Positions 36,919 to 45,743 are shown, counted from the stretch's first letter. The stretch: 64,000 bases of DNA from Erythrobacter fulvus (GCF_028595285.1 NZ_JAQQXQ010000001.1:270308-334307); one strand, 5' to 3'. A program made the numbers and translations. The notes: a model not told the origin generated them from the letters alone.

Positions 36919-38361
36919 ATGGCCTTGGAAATCAAGATGCCGGCTTTGTCGCCCACCATGGAAGAGGGCACGCTTGCGCGTTGGCTGGTGAAGGTGGGGG
37001 ATACGATTTCCTCGGGCGACATCATGGCCGAGATCGAAACCGACAAGGCGACGATGGAGTTCGAGGCCGTCGATGAAGGCGTGCTGACCGAAATTGTCGT
37101 GCCCGAGGGTAGCGAAGGCGTGAAGGTTGGCGCGGTGATCGCGCGGCTTACGGTCGAGGGCGAGGATGCAACTCCTGCTCCTGCTCCTGCTGCAACCCCT
37201 GCGCCTGCACCTGCCGCCGCTGCGGAAGGCCCCGCCGCCACGCCGACCGCGCGCAATTTGGCTGAGCAGAACGGCATCGACCTTGCGAGCCTCACCGGCA
37301 CCGGCCCCAAGGGCAAGATAACCAAGGAAGACGTCGAGGCAGCGATCGGATCGGGCGGCGGTTCCGCCAGTCCGGCTCCGACACCTGCGCCCGCACCTGC
37401 GGCTGCACCGGCACCTGCCCCCGCTTCATCGGGCGACCGGATCATCGCCTCGCCGCTCGCGAAACGGATTGCGGCGGACAAGGGGATTGACCTTGCTCAG
37501 GTGAAGGGAACCGGCCCCAACGGTCGGATCGTCAAGGACGATGTCGAGAACTTCACTCCGGGTGCAGCGGCCGCATCGGCTCCGGCCCGTGCTGCGACAC
37601 CCGCACCGGCTCCGGCAGCATCCGCGCCAAGCGCGCCGGTCGCCGTCCCGACGCTTGGCGGCGATCTCGATGCGCCTTACGAAGCGCAAAAGCTTAACAA
37701 TGTCCGCAAGGTCATCGCGCGCCGTTTGACCGAGGCCAAGCAGACCATTCCGCACATCTACCTCACCGTAGACGTGCGGCTCGATCCGCTGCTCAAGCTG
37801 CGCGGCGAGCTGAACAAGAGCCTCGAGGCCGATGGGGTCAAGCTGTCGGTCAATGATCTGCTGATCAAGGCGCTGGCCCGTGCATTGCAGCGCGTGCCCA
37901 AGTGCAATGTCAGCTTCCAGGGCGATGCGCTCTTCCAGTTCTCGCGCGAGGATATTTCGGTCGCGGTCGCCGCGCCTTCGGGCCTTATCACTCCGGTGAT
38001 CCGTGATGCGGGCCGCAAGGGGCTGGCGCAGATCAGCACCGAAATGAAGGAGCTGGCGAACAAGGCGCGCGACGGCAAGCTGATGCCGCAGGAATATCAG
38101 GGCGGCACGGCCTCGCTGTCGAACCTAGGCATGTTCGGCACCAAGCAGTTCGACGCCGTGATCAACCCGCCGCAGGCGATGATCCTTGCGGTCGGCGCGG
38201 GCGAGCAGCGCCCCTATGTGATCGACGGCGCGCTAGGTGTCGCCACGGTGATGAGCGTGACCGGCAGCTTCGACCACCGCGCCATCGACGGTGCGGACGG
38301 CGCACAGCTGATGCAGGCGTTCCAGCAGCTCGTCGAAAACCCGATGGGGCTGGTGGTGTAA
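36919..38361 (+). CDS. pdhC: Pyruvate dehydrogenase E2 (dihydrolipoyllysine acetyltransferase) with two E3-binding domains
   Basis: 480 aa. One lipoyl domain (residues 1-80, lipoyl Lys43 in [11 protein letters not shown]), an Ala/Pro linker, a first peripheral-subunit-binding domain (about 107-143: [20 protein letters not shown]), a second linker, a second such domain (about 175-211: [20 protein letters not shown]), a third linker and the acetyltransferase core (about 250-480) with [15 protein letters not shown] holding the catalytic His and Asp. Two binding domains are unusual. It acts with lpdA, two genes downstream; E1 is not in the window. Confidence 0.94.
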   Translation: MALEIKMPALSPTMEEGTLARWLVKVGDTISSGDIMAEIETDKATMEFEAVDEGVLTEIVVPEGSEGVKVGAVIARLTVEGEDATPAPAPAATPAPAPAAAAEGPAATPTARNLAEQNGIDLASLTGTGPKGKITKEDVEAAIGSGGGSASPAPTPAPAPAAAPAPAPASSGDRIIASPLAKRIAADKGIDLAQVKGTGPNGRIVKDDVENFTPGAAAASAPARAATPAPAPAASAPSAPVAVPTLGGDLDAPYEAQKLNNVRKVIARRLTEAKQTIPHIYLTVDVRLDPLLKLRGELNKSLEADGVKLSVNDLLIKALARALQRVPKCNVSFQGDALFQFSREDISVAVAAPSGLITPVIRDAGRKGLAQISTEMKELANKARDGKLMPQEYQGGTASLSNLGMFGTKQFDAVINPPQAMILAVGAGEQRPYVIDGALGVATVMSVTGSFDHRAIDGADGAQLMQAFQQLVENPMGLVV

Positions 38362-38365
38362 ACCG

Positions 38366-38764
38366 ATGCCTTCCGGCGAGTTGACAATCAGGGCAACCGC
38401 CATGCCCGCCGACACCAACCCCTATGGCGGGGTGTTCGGCGGGTGGCTGATGGCGCAGATGGCGCTCGGCGCAGGCTCGCTCGCGAGCCGCGTGGGGCAG
38501 GGCAAGGCGGTGGTGGTCTCGGCGACCGACTTTGCCTTTCCGGGCGCGATGGCGGTGGGGGACGAGCTTTCGGTTTACTGCGACGTCCTCGCCACCGGCA
38601 CCACCTCGCTCACCATCGCCGCCGAGGCCATCGCGCGGGAGCGCAACGGCGAGGCGACCACGCTGGTCGCCAAGGGCACTTTCAAATTCGTCCTGATCGG
38701 TGATGACGGGCGCCCGCGCGCTGTCGGCGTCGATCCCACACTTCTCCTCCCCAAGGAAAATTGA
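38366..38764 (+). CDS. Hotdog-fold acyl-CoA thioesterase (YciA-like)
   Basis: 132 aa. The acyl-CoA hydrolase pattern is present: ELTIRATAMPADTNPYGGVF, GGWLMAQMALGAGSLASRV, VVSATDFAFPGAMAVGDELS and AKGTFKFVLIGDDGRPR. Asp/Asn-Pro-x-Gly-x-x-x-G-G-W is the YciA/BACH-type active-site segment. It lies 4 nt after pdhC and 2 nt before lpdA, so it is embedded in the pyruvate dehydrogenase operon, perhaps controlling acetyl-CoA or CoA supply. Confidence 0.88.
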   Translation: MPSGELTIRATAMPADTNPYGGVFGGWLMAQMALGAGSLASRVGQGKAVVVSATDFAFPGAMAVGDELSVYCDVLATGTTSLTIAAEAIARERNGEATTLVAKGTFKFVLIGDDGRPRAVGVDPTLLLPKEN

Positions 38765-38766
38765 AA

Positions 38767-40176
38767 ATGGCTACTGAATATGACGTGATCGTGCTCGGTT
38801 CCGGCCCCGGCGGCTATGTCGCGGCCATCCGCTGCGCGCAGCTGGGCCTGAAAACCGCCATTGTCGAGCGCGAGAACCTTGGCGGTATCTGCCTCAACTG
38901 GGGCTGCATCCCGACCAAGGCGATGCTGCGCTCTGCCGAGATCTATCACTACATGCAGCACGCGGGCGATTACGGCCTTGTTGCCAAGGGGATCGAGGCC
39001 GATCTGGCCGCGATCGTGAAGCGCAGCCGCGGGGTGGCAAAGCAGCTCAACCAAGGCGTCACGCACTTGATGAAGAAGAACAAGATCACCGTGCACATGG
39101 GCGAGGGGCGGCTGACCGGCGCGACCAGCCTTACGGTGAAATCCGACAAGGGCGAGGAAGCCCTTTCGGCCAAGCACATCATTGTCGCCACCGGTGCGCG
39201 TGCGCGCGACCTGCCTTTCGCTCCGGCAGACGGCAAGCGCGTGTGGACCTATCGCCACGCCATGACCCCTGCCGAACTTCCGGCAAAGCTGCTGGTGATC
39301 GGATCGGGTGCAATCGGGATTGAATTTGCCAGCTTCTACAATGATCTGGGCAGCGAAGTTACAGTGGTTGAAATGCTCGACCGGATCGTCCCGGTCGAGG
39401 ATGCGGACGTTTCGACCTTCCTTGAGAAGTCGCTGCGCAAGCAGGGCATCAACATCATGACCGGCGCGGGTGTCGAAGCGATCAAGGTTTCGGACAAAGG
39501 CATCACCGCGACCATCAAGGATAAGGCCGGCAATGCCGCGACCAGCGAATTCACCCATGTGATCGTCGCTATCGGCATCGTCCCCAATACCGAGAATATC
39601 GGGCTGGAAGGCCTTGCCGAGATGGACCGCGGTTTCATCCAGATCGATCCCTATGGTCGCACCAAGTCAAAGGGCCTGTGGGCGATCGGCGATTGCACGC
39701 CGGGGCCGTGGCTGGCGCACAAGGCGAGCCATGAAGGCGTCACCGCTGCCGAGGCGATCGCTCAGGAACTGGGCAACAAGGATGCGCATCCGCACCCGCT
39801 CAACCGCTCGGCAATCCCCGGCTGCACCTATTGCCACCCGCAGGTCGCCTCGGTCGGCATGACCGAAGCCAAAGCCAAGGAAGCCGGTTACGAAATCCGC
39901 GTCGGCAACTTCCCCTTCATTGGCAACGGCAAGGCGATTGCGCTGGGCGAGGCGGAAGGCTTTATCAAGACCGTGTTCGACGCGAAGACGGGCGAATTGC
40001 TGGGCGCACACATGGTCGGCGCGGAAGTGACCGAGCTGATTCAGGGCTACACTGTCGGCAAGACGCTCGAGACCACTGAAGCCGAGCTGATGCAGACGGT
40101 GTTCCCGCACCCGACGCTGAGCGAGATGATGCACGAAAGCGTGCTCGATGCTTACGGGCGGGCGATCCACTTCTAG
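38767..40176 (+). CDS. lpdA: Dihydrolipoyl dehydrogenase (E3)
   Basis: 469 aa from ATG 38767, with AAGGA at 38753. FAD-binding GSGPGGYVAAIRCAQLG, redox disulfide in GGICLNWGCIPTKAML, NAD-binding IGSGAIGIEFASFYNDLGSE, and the C-terminal dimer domain with His-Glu in TVFPHPTLSEMMHES. It reoxidises lipoate of the E2 protein. Part of the pdhC-thioesterase-lpdA operon. Confidence 0.96.
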   Translation: MATEYDVIVLGSGPGGYVAAIRCAQLGLKTAIVERENLGGICLNWGCIPTKAMLRSAEIYHYMQHAGDYGLVAKGIEADLAAIVKRSRGVAKQLNQGVTHLMKKNKITVHMGEGRLTGATSLTVKSDKGEEALSAKHIIVATGARARDLPFAPADGKRVWTYRHAMTPAELPAKLLVIGSGAIGIEFASFYNDLGSEVTVVEMLDRIVPVEDADVSTFLEKSLRKQGINIMTGAGVEAIKVSDKGITATIKDKAGNAATSEFTHVIVAIGIVPNTENIGLEGLAEMDRGFIQIDPYGRTKSKGLWAIGDCTPGPWLAHKASHEGVTAAEAIAQELGNKDAHPHPLNRSAIPGCTYCHPQVASVGMTEAKAKEAGYEIRVGNFPFIGNGKAIALGEAEGFIKTVFDAKTGELLGAHMVGAEVTELIQGYTVGKTLETTEAELMQTVFPHPTLSEMMHESVLDAYGRAIHF

Positions 40177-40188
40177 AAGGACAATCAC

Positions 40189-41043
40189 ATGACACAGACC
40201 GGCACCGAGGCGTTGAAGGGCGAAGACTGGGCGGGCGAGATGGGCGCGCGCTGGCTTGCCAGCCTCGACCGGTTTGAAGGCATGATCGCCCCCATCGGTG
40301 CGGCTTTGCTTGCGCAGGCCGATTACCGCCCCGGCGAGCGCGTGCTCGATCTCGGCTGCGGAGGTGGGGCGACCACGCTGGCGATTGCCGAGACCGTGGG
40401 ACCGACCGGTGCGGCGCTGGGCCTTGATGTCGCCCCGATGCTGGTCTCCAAGGCGCAGGAACGCGCCGCCGATCTGGACAGTCCAGCGCGTTTTGTCTGC
40501 GCCGATGCGGCAACAGCGACGCTTAATGAACCGCCTTTTGACCGGCTGTTCTCGCGCTTCGGCTCGATGTTCTTTGCCGAACCGGTTCCCGCCTTCAATA
40601 ACCTCAAGGCCATGCTGAAACCCAGCGCACGGATCGATCTTGCGGTCTGGGCCAACCCGCGCGACAACCTGTGGATGATGGAAGTCATGGGCGTGGTGCG
40701 CCAGCACATCGAAATTCCGCCCGCCGCGCCGCGCGCGCCCGGGCCGTTCTCCTTCGAGGACCTGACCTATCTTGAAGTGGTGCTGACCGGCGCGGGTTTC
40801 TCGGGCATGGAAGTTACGCCCTATGAGGGGCGCCAGTCCGTCGGCGGACCGGGCGCAGCGCCGCAAGAAGCGGTCGACTTCGTGCTGTCGTCGATGGCAG
40901 TTGGCCGCGTACTCGATGAAGCTGGAACGGCAATTCGCGATGCAGCGCGGACTGATCTCATCGAACTCTTCACGCAGCGGCATGTCGCAGGCGAGGGCGT
41001 GATGATGGGCTGCAAGGCCTGGCTGGTCAAAGCGCAGGCCTGA
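40189..41043 (+). CDS. SAM-dependent methyltransferase
   Basis: 284 aa. Class I fold with motif I VLDLGCGGGATTLAIAE, then GLDVAPMLVSKAQERA and the acidic loop FVCADAATATLNE. C-terminal half resembles UbiE/COQ5-like methyltransferases but the substrate is not identifiable. It follows lpdA by 12 nt. Just after its stop the attL repeat of the tRNA-Ser element begins. Confidence 0.86.
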   Translation: MTQTGTEALKGEDWAGEMGARWLASLDRFEGMIAPIGAALLAQADYRPGERVLDLGCGGGATTLAIAETVGPTGAALGLDVAPMLVSKAQERAADLDSPARFVCADAATATLNEPPFDRLFSRFGSMFFAEPVPAFNNLKAMLKPSARIDLAVWANPRDNLWMMEVMGVVRQHIEIPPAAPRAPGPFSFEDLTYLEVVLTGAGFSGMEVTPYEGRQSVGGPGAAPQEAVDFVLSSMAVGRVLDEAGTAIRDAARTDLIELFTQRHVAGEGVMMGCKAWLVKAQA

Positions 41044-41054
41044 AGCGCGAAGCT

Positions 41055-41069
41055 TTGGCGGACAGGGTG
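41055..41069. repeat. attL: duplicated tRNA-Ser 3' end
   Basis: TTGGCGGACAGGGTG, identical to 51237-51251. Only the last part of the tRNA is duplicated here; the sequence diverges at once after it (TCCTCC versus GGATTC). It lies 12 nt after the methyltransferase stop and 166 nt before the integrase ATG. Confidence 0.88.
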
Positions 41070-41176
41070 TCCTCCATACTACCGGCAAATGAGGGCCGGA
41101 GCGGACAATCAAAACCCTTGCTATCCCTAGGTTTCCTGCAGCTTTGCCTTGCAATCTTTCCGATGCTCGCCGATAC

Positions 41177-41223
41177 TGTTCCCATAAAAACACCGATCCA
41201 ATTGGGGAGCGGTTTTGGGAACA
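41177..41223. promoter_or_regulatory. Inverted repeat upstream of the integrase gene
   Basis: TGTTCCC (41177-41183, followed by an A-rich run) and GGGAACA (41217-41223, preceded by TTTT) are exact inverted arms, with CCAATTGG (41198-41205) between them. Position just before the integrase ATG suggests an integrase arm site or an autoregulatory operator. Confidence 0.55.
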
Positions 41224-41235
41224 GAGGCAAAATCT

Positions 41236-42483
41236 ATGCCGCGCAAACTGCACAACGCTCTCACCGCGCAATCGGTTAAGCACGCGAAGCCGGGTCGCCA
41301 TGCCGATGGAGGCGGGCTTTATTTGCTGGTGAAAGAGGGCGGGGCGCGCTCCTGGGTTTATCGCTTCATGCTCAAGGGCAAGTCGCGGGACATTGGCCTA
41401 GGTCCGGCTGGCCCCGGCGGTATATCGCTTGCCGAAGCCCGCGATCTGGCGACCGCGCTTCGTCTCAAGGTCAAGGCGGGCATTGATCCGCTGGAGGAAC
41501 GGCAACGCGCCGAGGCCGAGGCAAAGGCGGCGGAACAGGCGGCGAAGGTCGCTGGAATTACGTTCAGGGCCATGGCCGAAACCCATATCGCGGCGAACAA
41601 GGAAAGCTGGCGCAATGCCAAGCACCGCCAGCAATGGGAGAACACGCTCAAGACCTATGCCTATCCGGTGATTGGCGATCTGCCGGTTGCCGAGGTCGAT
41701 ACCCCACATGTGCTCAAGGTGCTGGAGCCGATCTGGCGCGAGGTTCCCGAAACCGCCAGCCGGTTGAGGGGCCGAATTGAAACCGTGCTCGATAGCGCCA
41801 AGGCGCGCGGATACCGCCAAGGCGAAAACCCCGCCCGCTGGCGGGGACACTTGGCGCAAATCCTCCCCGCCCGCACGAAGCTGTCACGCGGCCATCACAA
41901 GGCCATGCCGTATGACGCGATCCCCGCCTTCGTGGAGCAGTTGCAAGCGCGGGAGGCGGTTGCGGCGCTGGCGCTGGAGTTTGTCATTCTTACCGCCGCG
42001 CGGACTGGCGAGGTTATCGCCGCCGAGTGGAGCGAGGTAGATCTGGCCAAGGCTGTTTGGACGGTGCCAGCCGAGCGCATGAAGGCGGGCAAGGAGCACC
42101 GCGTTCCCTTATCCCCGCGCGCGGTTGAGATACTGGAGCAAACGAAGCAACTGGGCGGCAAGCACCTGTTTCCCGGCGCTGGGCGCGCCAAGCTGTCCAG
42201 CATGGCCATGGCGATGCTGCTTCGCCGCATGAAGCAGGACGTTACGGTTCACGGTTTCCGGTCCGCGTTCCGCGACTGGGCCGCGGAATGCACCGGCTAT
42301 TCTCACGAGGTCGCTGAAATGGCGCTGGCGCATACTATCGGCAACGCGGTGGAGCGGGCCTATCGGCGCGGCGATCTGTTCGAGAAGCGGCGGCGGCTGA
42401 TGGCTGATTGGGCGACCTATTGCGCGAGCGGCGCTCCTGCTGGCGGGAAGATCACTCCCATCAACGTTCAATCTGCCGCTTAG
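41236..42483 (+). CDS. P4-type tyrosine integrase (DUF4102 N-terminal domain)
   Basis: 415 aa from ATG 41236 (GAGG at 41223-41226). The N-terminal arm-binding domain (GRHADGGGLYLLVKEGGARS, then GLGPAGPGGISLAEARD) is the DUF4102 type found in islands that use tRNA genes. A core-binding domain (about 110-205) and the catalytic domain follow, with R256 in TAARTGEVIAAEW, H339-x-x-R342 in VHGFRSAFRDW, H366 and nucleophile Y376 in VERAYRRGDL. It catalyses integration at the 3' end of tRNA-Ser and sits beside attL. Confidence 0.95.
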   Translation: MPRKLHNALTAQSVKHAKPGRHADGGGLYLLVKEGGARSWVYRFMLKGKSRDIGLGPAGPGGISLAEARDLATALRLKVKAGIDPLEERQRAEAEAKAAEQAAKVAGITFRAMAETHIAANKESWRNAKHRQQWENTLKTYAYPVIGDLPVAEVDTPHVLKVLEPIWREVPETASRLRGRIETVLDSAKARGYRQGENPARWRGHLAQILPARTKLSRGHHKAMPYDAIPAFVEQLQAREAVAALALEFVILTAARTGEVIAAEWSEVDLAKAVWTVPAERMKAGKEHRVPLSPRAVEILEQTKQLGGKHLFPGAGRAKLSSMAMAMLLRRMKQDVTVHGFRSAFRDWAAECTGYSHEVAEMALAHTIGNAVERAYRRGDLFEKRRRLMADWATYCASGAPAGGKITPINVQSAA

Positions 42484-42508
42484 CGACAGCCATTAATTAC
42501 GGGCAAGC

Positions 42509-42820
42509 TTACTCGAAAACCGTTTGAGCCTCGCCTTTCGTAATTGCTTCACGAAGGCGTTTGCCTTGCCAAAACGCATATGCCCCTACGATAATTGCTG
42601 GCGCAGCATAGTCGCTGAACGCGCCCCAGTAATAGGGGCCTCCGTCAGCGCCGCCGAATCCCGCCAGCGTAGACCCCGTCATGTAGGCTGCTGCAACGCT
42701 TCCCACCTTTCCCTTTATTGGATCGTCGAAAACGCGTTTAAAAATTGCCCATTCGAGCAGGGCGTAAAGGAGGAAAATCCCAAACACCCCCCCAATGATT
42801 TGTCCAAAGAAATAAGCCAT
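42509..42820 (-). CDS. Small membrane protein of unknown function (island cargo)
   Basis: 103 aa. Three hydrophobic stretches: IIGGVFGIFLLYALLEWAIF, VGSVAAAYMTGSTLAGFGGA and APAIIVGAYAFWQG, with a charged C-terminus. No family recognised. Encoded on the minus strand just after the convergent integrase, in tandem with another membrane-anchored protein gene 58 bp upstream; the two may be an operon. Confidence 0.6.
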   Translation of the reverse strand: MAYFFGQIIGGVFGIFLLYALLEWAIFKRVFDDPIKGKVGSVAAAYMTGSTLAGFGGADGGPYYWGAFSDYAAPAIIVGAYAFWQGKRLREAITKGEAQTVFE

Positions 42821-42878
42821 ATATTTGGTTTCCGGTGATTAATCTCTAGATACTGAGGCCCAAAAGATCAGCAAAAAC

Positions 42879-43664
42879 CTAATCCTGGATCAGCACGTAG
42901 GCCGCCATTCGGGCAGCGCCCTCCGGGGGCAATGATGCCATTGCGCGGTAAAGGGCCTTCCCGACCTCACATTGGCGATCAACGGGAAGCGTTGAATAGG
43001 TTTGGTTCGCTAAGCTATTCAATTCCTCCTCCAAGGTGCCATATTCTAGCATGGCACTACCAACCTGCTCCCAATCAGAATCGCTGGGGGGCTGACGAGG
43101 AGCTGGACTGTCACGACCAGCCGCTGCGGCTTTTATTTGCAACGACACAACCTCAGCCATCGCTTCCAAAGTGGGCGTTGAAAGCTGTCGTCCGGGACCA
43201 AGTCCTGTCGTTACAAACTCAGCACAAATCGAAGAAGAATCCTTAGAAAGAGCATCTAAAAGCGGAACATGCTTTTCGAGGACCTCAATCAAATTTTGCT
43301 GAGGGGCAGCGGAAAAATCCTTCTTTGAGGATTTGGCGAACGATCGCATAAAACTATGCGCATATACATTTATTTCAGCCCCACTTGCCCCGCCTCTAAC
43401 CTTCTCACTAAACCCAGATATAAGTGCCTCATAATCAGAAGGATATTTCTCCTTTAGTACGTAGAACATAGAGGCTATTGATGGATTATCAGCAAAAGTA
43501 TTTTCCAGATCTGCCTCGATGGACGATGGGGACGACTGGGCATAGTTTATGGCCTCGCGAGTGCCTACGCGCGCAACGGCACCCGCGATAGCGACGATAA
43601 GGATCGTTAAGCCAAAGCCGACCAAGCCCTTCATCCAGCCATCACTCTCCGGTTTATAAGGCAT
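42879..43664 (-). CDS. Membrane-anchored protein of unknown function (island cargo)
   Basis: 261 aa from ATG 43664 (GGGGA upstream); ATG 43676 or 43748 are in frame. One N-terminal transmembrane helix (GLVGFGLTILIVAIAGAVARV) then about 220 soluble, helical residues with only two Cys (SICAEF, DRQCEVG). No family recognised. The coding sequence is visibly AT-richer than the core genes, which points to foreign origin. With the small membrane protein downstream it forms the minus-strand cargo of the element. Confidence 0.65.
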   Translation of the reverse strand: MPYKPESDGWMKGLVGFGLTILIVAIAGAVARVGTREAINYAQSSPSSIEADLENTFADNPSIASMFYVLKEKYPSDYEALISGFSEKVRGGASGAEINVYAHSFMRSFAKSSKKDFSAAPQQNLIEVLEKHVPLLDALSKDSSSICAEFVTTGLGPGRQLSTPTLEAMAEVVSLQIKAAAAGRDSPAPRQPPSDSDWEQVGSAMLEYGTLEEELNSLANQTYSTLPVDRQCEVGKALYRAMASLPPEGAARMAAYVLIQD

Positions 43665-43887
43665 GATTTTCCCCATGCTGCCAAATCCAAGGCTAAAGCG
43701 TTGTTTCACAAAGCCGTGACAGATTATCAGCGAATGATAGGCAAGCAAGTACGACCAATCATCGACACCTGTTGCTGATGCTCCAAAGGTTCAACTGCCG
43801 CCACTGAAGCAGACACGATGATGGATGAGAGCGAACTGATGCATGGGCAAGGATTGAGCTAAAAGCGCGCCATTGGCTCCATCGCGA

Positions 43888-44592
43888 TTATCTTCGTGGC
43901 AGGGGCTCACAAGCGATCCCGTCGCCATCTCCATCCATCTCCGGTCTGTAACCGGGCTGTCCCCTACGAAGTGGCGCAGCACCCGCCGCCCGTGCTTCCT
44001 TACAGTTGCGGAAATATGTTCCCGATCTGGCCGGGTTGGCAGGGCGATAAGGCACGGAGGTTTGCGCCCGCTCTCGCTGAAGTTGCCGTTCCAGCGACGC
44101 TACCTCGGCACGATAACCCGGATCGTTCGCGCGAAAATCTGCCGGAGCCTGAAACTCTCCCGACCAGATACCCAGCCGGCCAGACTTAGCCGCTTCCGCT
44201 GCTGGCACGTAATCCGAGCCGAACTGATCAAGCGCTACAGCATAGCCCGCTCGTGCGATTGCATCCGAGAGGTCCAGCCTTGCGACGGAACAGGTCGCCA
44301 CTGACCTGCCATACTTGTCGGTATCGCGCTGGCGGCAAGAAACGCGATTGTCGGCAACCAAGGCTTGCAGCAGGGCCTTTGCATCCTCGCCACATGCCCA
44401 TGCTTGACCGTCACGAGTGCAAGTCTGAGCACGCTCGGGCGCATCGATACCGAACAGACGGACGCGCTCGCCGCCGAAGTCCAAGGTATCGCCATCGACC
44501 ACTCTTGGATTGCCATAGATGATTTGCGCTTGGCTGGGCGCAGCAAGGCAACAGGCGATGGCAACGAAAAGCGCATGGGTCGATCCGCGCAT
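43888..44592 (-). CDS. Secreted thermonuclease-like protein with C-terminal Excalibur domain
   Basis: 234 aa from ATG 44592; signal peptide to about AAPSQAQ. The SNase core has VVDGDTLDFGGERVRLFGID and APER (Ca-binding Asp, catalytic Arg and Glu), DTDKYGRSVATC with the second Arg, and AIARAGYAVA. After a linker (about 140-190) comes an Excalibur Ca-binding domain: YFRNCKEARAAGAAPLRRGQ and the EF-hand-like DGDGDGIACE. Probably an exported DNA/RNA nuclease. Cargo of the tRNA-Ser element. Confidence 0.88.
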   Translation of the reverse strand: MRGSTHALFVAIACCLAAPSQAQIIYGNPRVVDGDTLDFGGERVRLFGIDAPERAQTCTRDGQAWACGEDAKALLQALVADNRVSCRQRDTDKYGRSVATCSVARLDLSDAIARAGYAVALDQFGSDYVPAAEAAKSGRLGIWSGEFQAPADFRANDPGYRAEVASLERQLQRERAQTSVPYRPANPARSGTYFRNCKEARAAGAAPLRRGQPGYRPEMDGDGDGIACEPLPRR

Positions 44593-44753
44593 AATTTTCT
44601 GCCCCACTACAACGGCGGATACAAAACCGCCTTCGGTTTCCAACTTCCTCGCACTTATAGTAGTTTAGCCGCCGGGGATAGGCAGGCCAGCCGACAAGCG
44701 CGCATCCCACGTGCTTCCCCGCTTCATCCTTGGGAACCGCGAAGGGACGCGGG

Positions 44754-45392
44754 ATGGCTCAAAATGCATTAGCTGGACTTGTAGATAAATATGATCTGGT
44801 CGGCCCCACGGTCGATGACGACGTTCGACGGATTATCGCGCGGTGGGGAGCCGAGGCGGTGAAAGAATCGGTGAAGGTGCAGACCAAGCCAAAGCGAGGT
44901 CGAAAACCCGAGAAAGATTGGCCGCTGCTTTGGCCATATATAGAGCGCGACGCGCGCGAATGGCTTGATGGCGGCGATCCCTACGAACGGTGGACCGACT
45001 ATTCTATCGCCAAGGACTATGCCGACAAACACCCCGGGCAAAGTCACCCTGCGGTAATGAAGCGAATCACGAAGCGGTTGAAGGCAAAGCGGAAGATTTT
45101 CGCACTGATCGAAGCCGAGCGGATAAGCACGACTGACTATCCGTATACCGCGCACCTGAGGGCTTTAGCGGAACTCACGCGGGCCGAACGTCATCCGGTT
45201 TGGGCCTCGATGTATGCGCGGGCGAAAAAGCAAATTGACGATTACACAGCCAAGTATGGTGCGCCGCCAGACGAAGATTTTCCGATGATGAAAGTGCAAA
45301 TGCTGGCAGAGATGCCTGTCTCTAAGCCTGAGGGCAGTCAACACCTCGGATTGCTGGAACGATATTCTAAGCAGCTTGATGCCAAGGACTAG
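44754..45392 (+). CDS. Hypothetical protein with AT-hook-like motif
   Basis: 212 aa from ATG 44754, AAGGGA upstream. The only recognisable feature is KPKRGRKPEK (about residues 45-54), an AT-hook-like RGRKP core, followed by helical, Lys/Glu/Tyr-rich sequence (AVMKRITKRLKAKRKIFALI could be part of a DNA-binding helix pair). It is the first plus-strand gene of the element's regulatory/replication side and ends in a hairpin. Likely DNA-binding, unproven. Confidence 0.62.
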   Translation: MAQNALAGLVDKYDLVGPTVDDDVRRIIARWGAEAVKESVKVQTKPKRGRKPEKDWPLLWPYIERDAREWLDGGDPYERWTDYSIAKDYADKHPGQSHPAVMKRITKRLKAKRKIFALIEAERISTTDYPYTAHLRALAELTRAERHPVWASMYARAKKQIDDYTAKYGAPPDEDFPMMKVQMLAEMPVSKPEGSQHLGLLERYSKQLDAKD

Positions 45393-45418
45393 GGAGAAAA
45401 AGCGACCGGATTTTCTCC
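45393..45418. terminator. Hairpin directly after the AT-hook-like gene
   Basis: GGAGAAAA (45393-45400), loop AGCGACCGGA, TTTTCTCC (45411-45418): a perfect 8-bp stem starting right after the TAG codon. It is followed by C residues rather than a T-run, although the 3' arm itself has TTTT. A related copy of CCGAT..TTTTTCTCC follows at 45428-45444, so a repeat-based binding site is the alternative. Confidence 0.5.
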
Positions 45419-45457
45419 CCCCAAAAACCGATCAGTTTTTCTCCACCCGAAACTGGT

Positions 45458-45471
45458 GCGATTTAAATCGC
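45458..45471. promoter_or_regulatory. Perfect 14-bp palindrome before the AlpA-like gene
   Basis: GCGATTTAAATCGC, 81 nt before the AlpA-like start, with a half-site-like GGCGATAAAT at 45490-45499. It is in the only sizeable gap before the regulator/replication operon and is a good candidate operator for one of the two small DNA-binding proteins encoded next. Confidence 0.55.
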
Positions 45472-45551
45472 CTACCTGCTATCCGTAAAGGCGATAAATA
45501 GTCTGCCCCATAAGCCCGAACAATCCCGTTCGCGCAACATGGGAGGTGCTA

Positions 45552-45740
45552 ATGCACCTGAATACAAACGACCCCCCGAAACTCGCCTATTCGATCCGCG
45601 AGGCGGTGGCAGCTACCAGCCTCAGCAAAACGACGCTCTACGCCAAGATTGCCGCGAATGAGTTGCGCGCTGTCCGCGTAGGCGGGCGGACCGTGATCCC
45701 GGCGGAATCGCTCCATGCGCTTATCCATGGGGAGGGCTGA
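45552..45740 (+). CDS. AlpA/excisionase-like helix-turn-helix protein
   Basis: 62 aa from ATG 45552, with GGGAGG five bases upstream. It is a MerR/excisionase-type winged helix: YSIREAVAATSLSKTTLYAK followed by IAANELRAVRVGGRTVIPAE. Such proteins (AlpA of P4-like elements, Xis) regulate integrase and excision. It opens a tight run of plus-strand genes leading to the primase and helicase. Confidence 0.85.
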   Translation: MHLNTNDPPKLAYSIREAVAATSLSKTTLYAKIAANELRAVRVGGRTVIPAESLHALIHGEG

Positions 45741-45743
45741 GCC

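Noticed and set aside
43791-43982. 63-codon minus-strand open frame downstream of the nuclease gene
   Set aside because: Overlaps the nuclease 3' end in another frame, no ribosome site and no similarity recognised.
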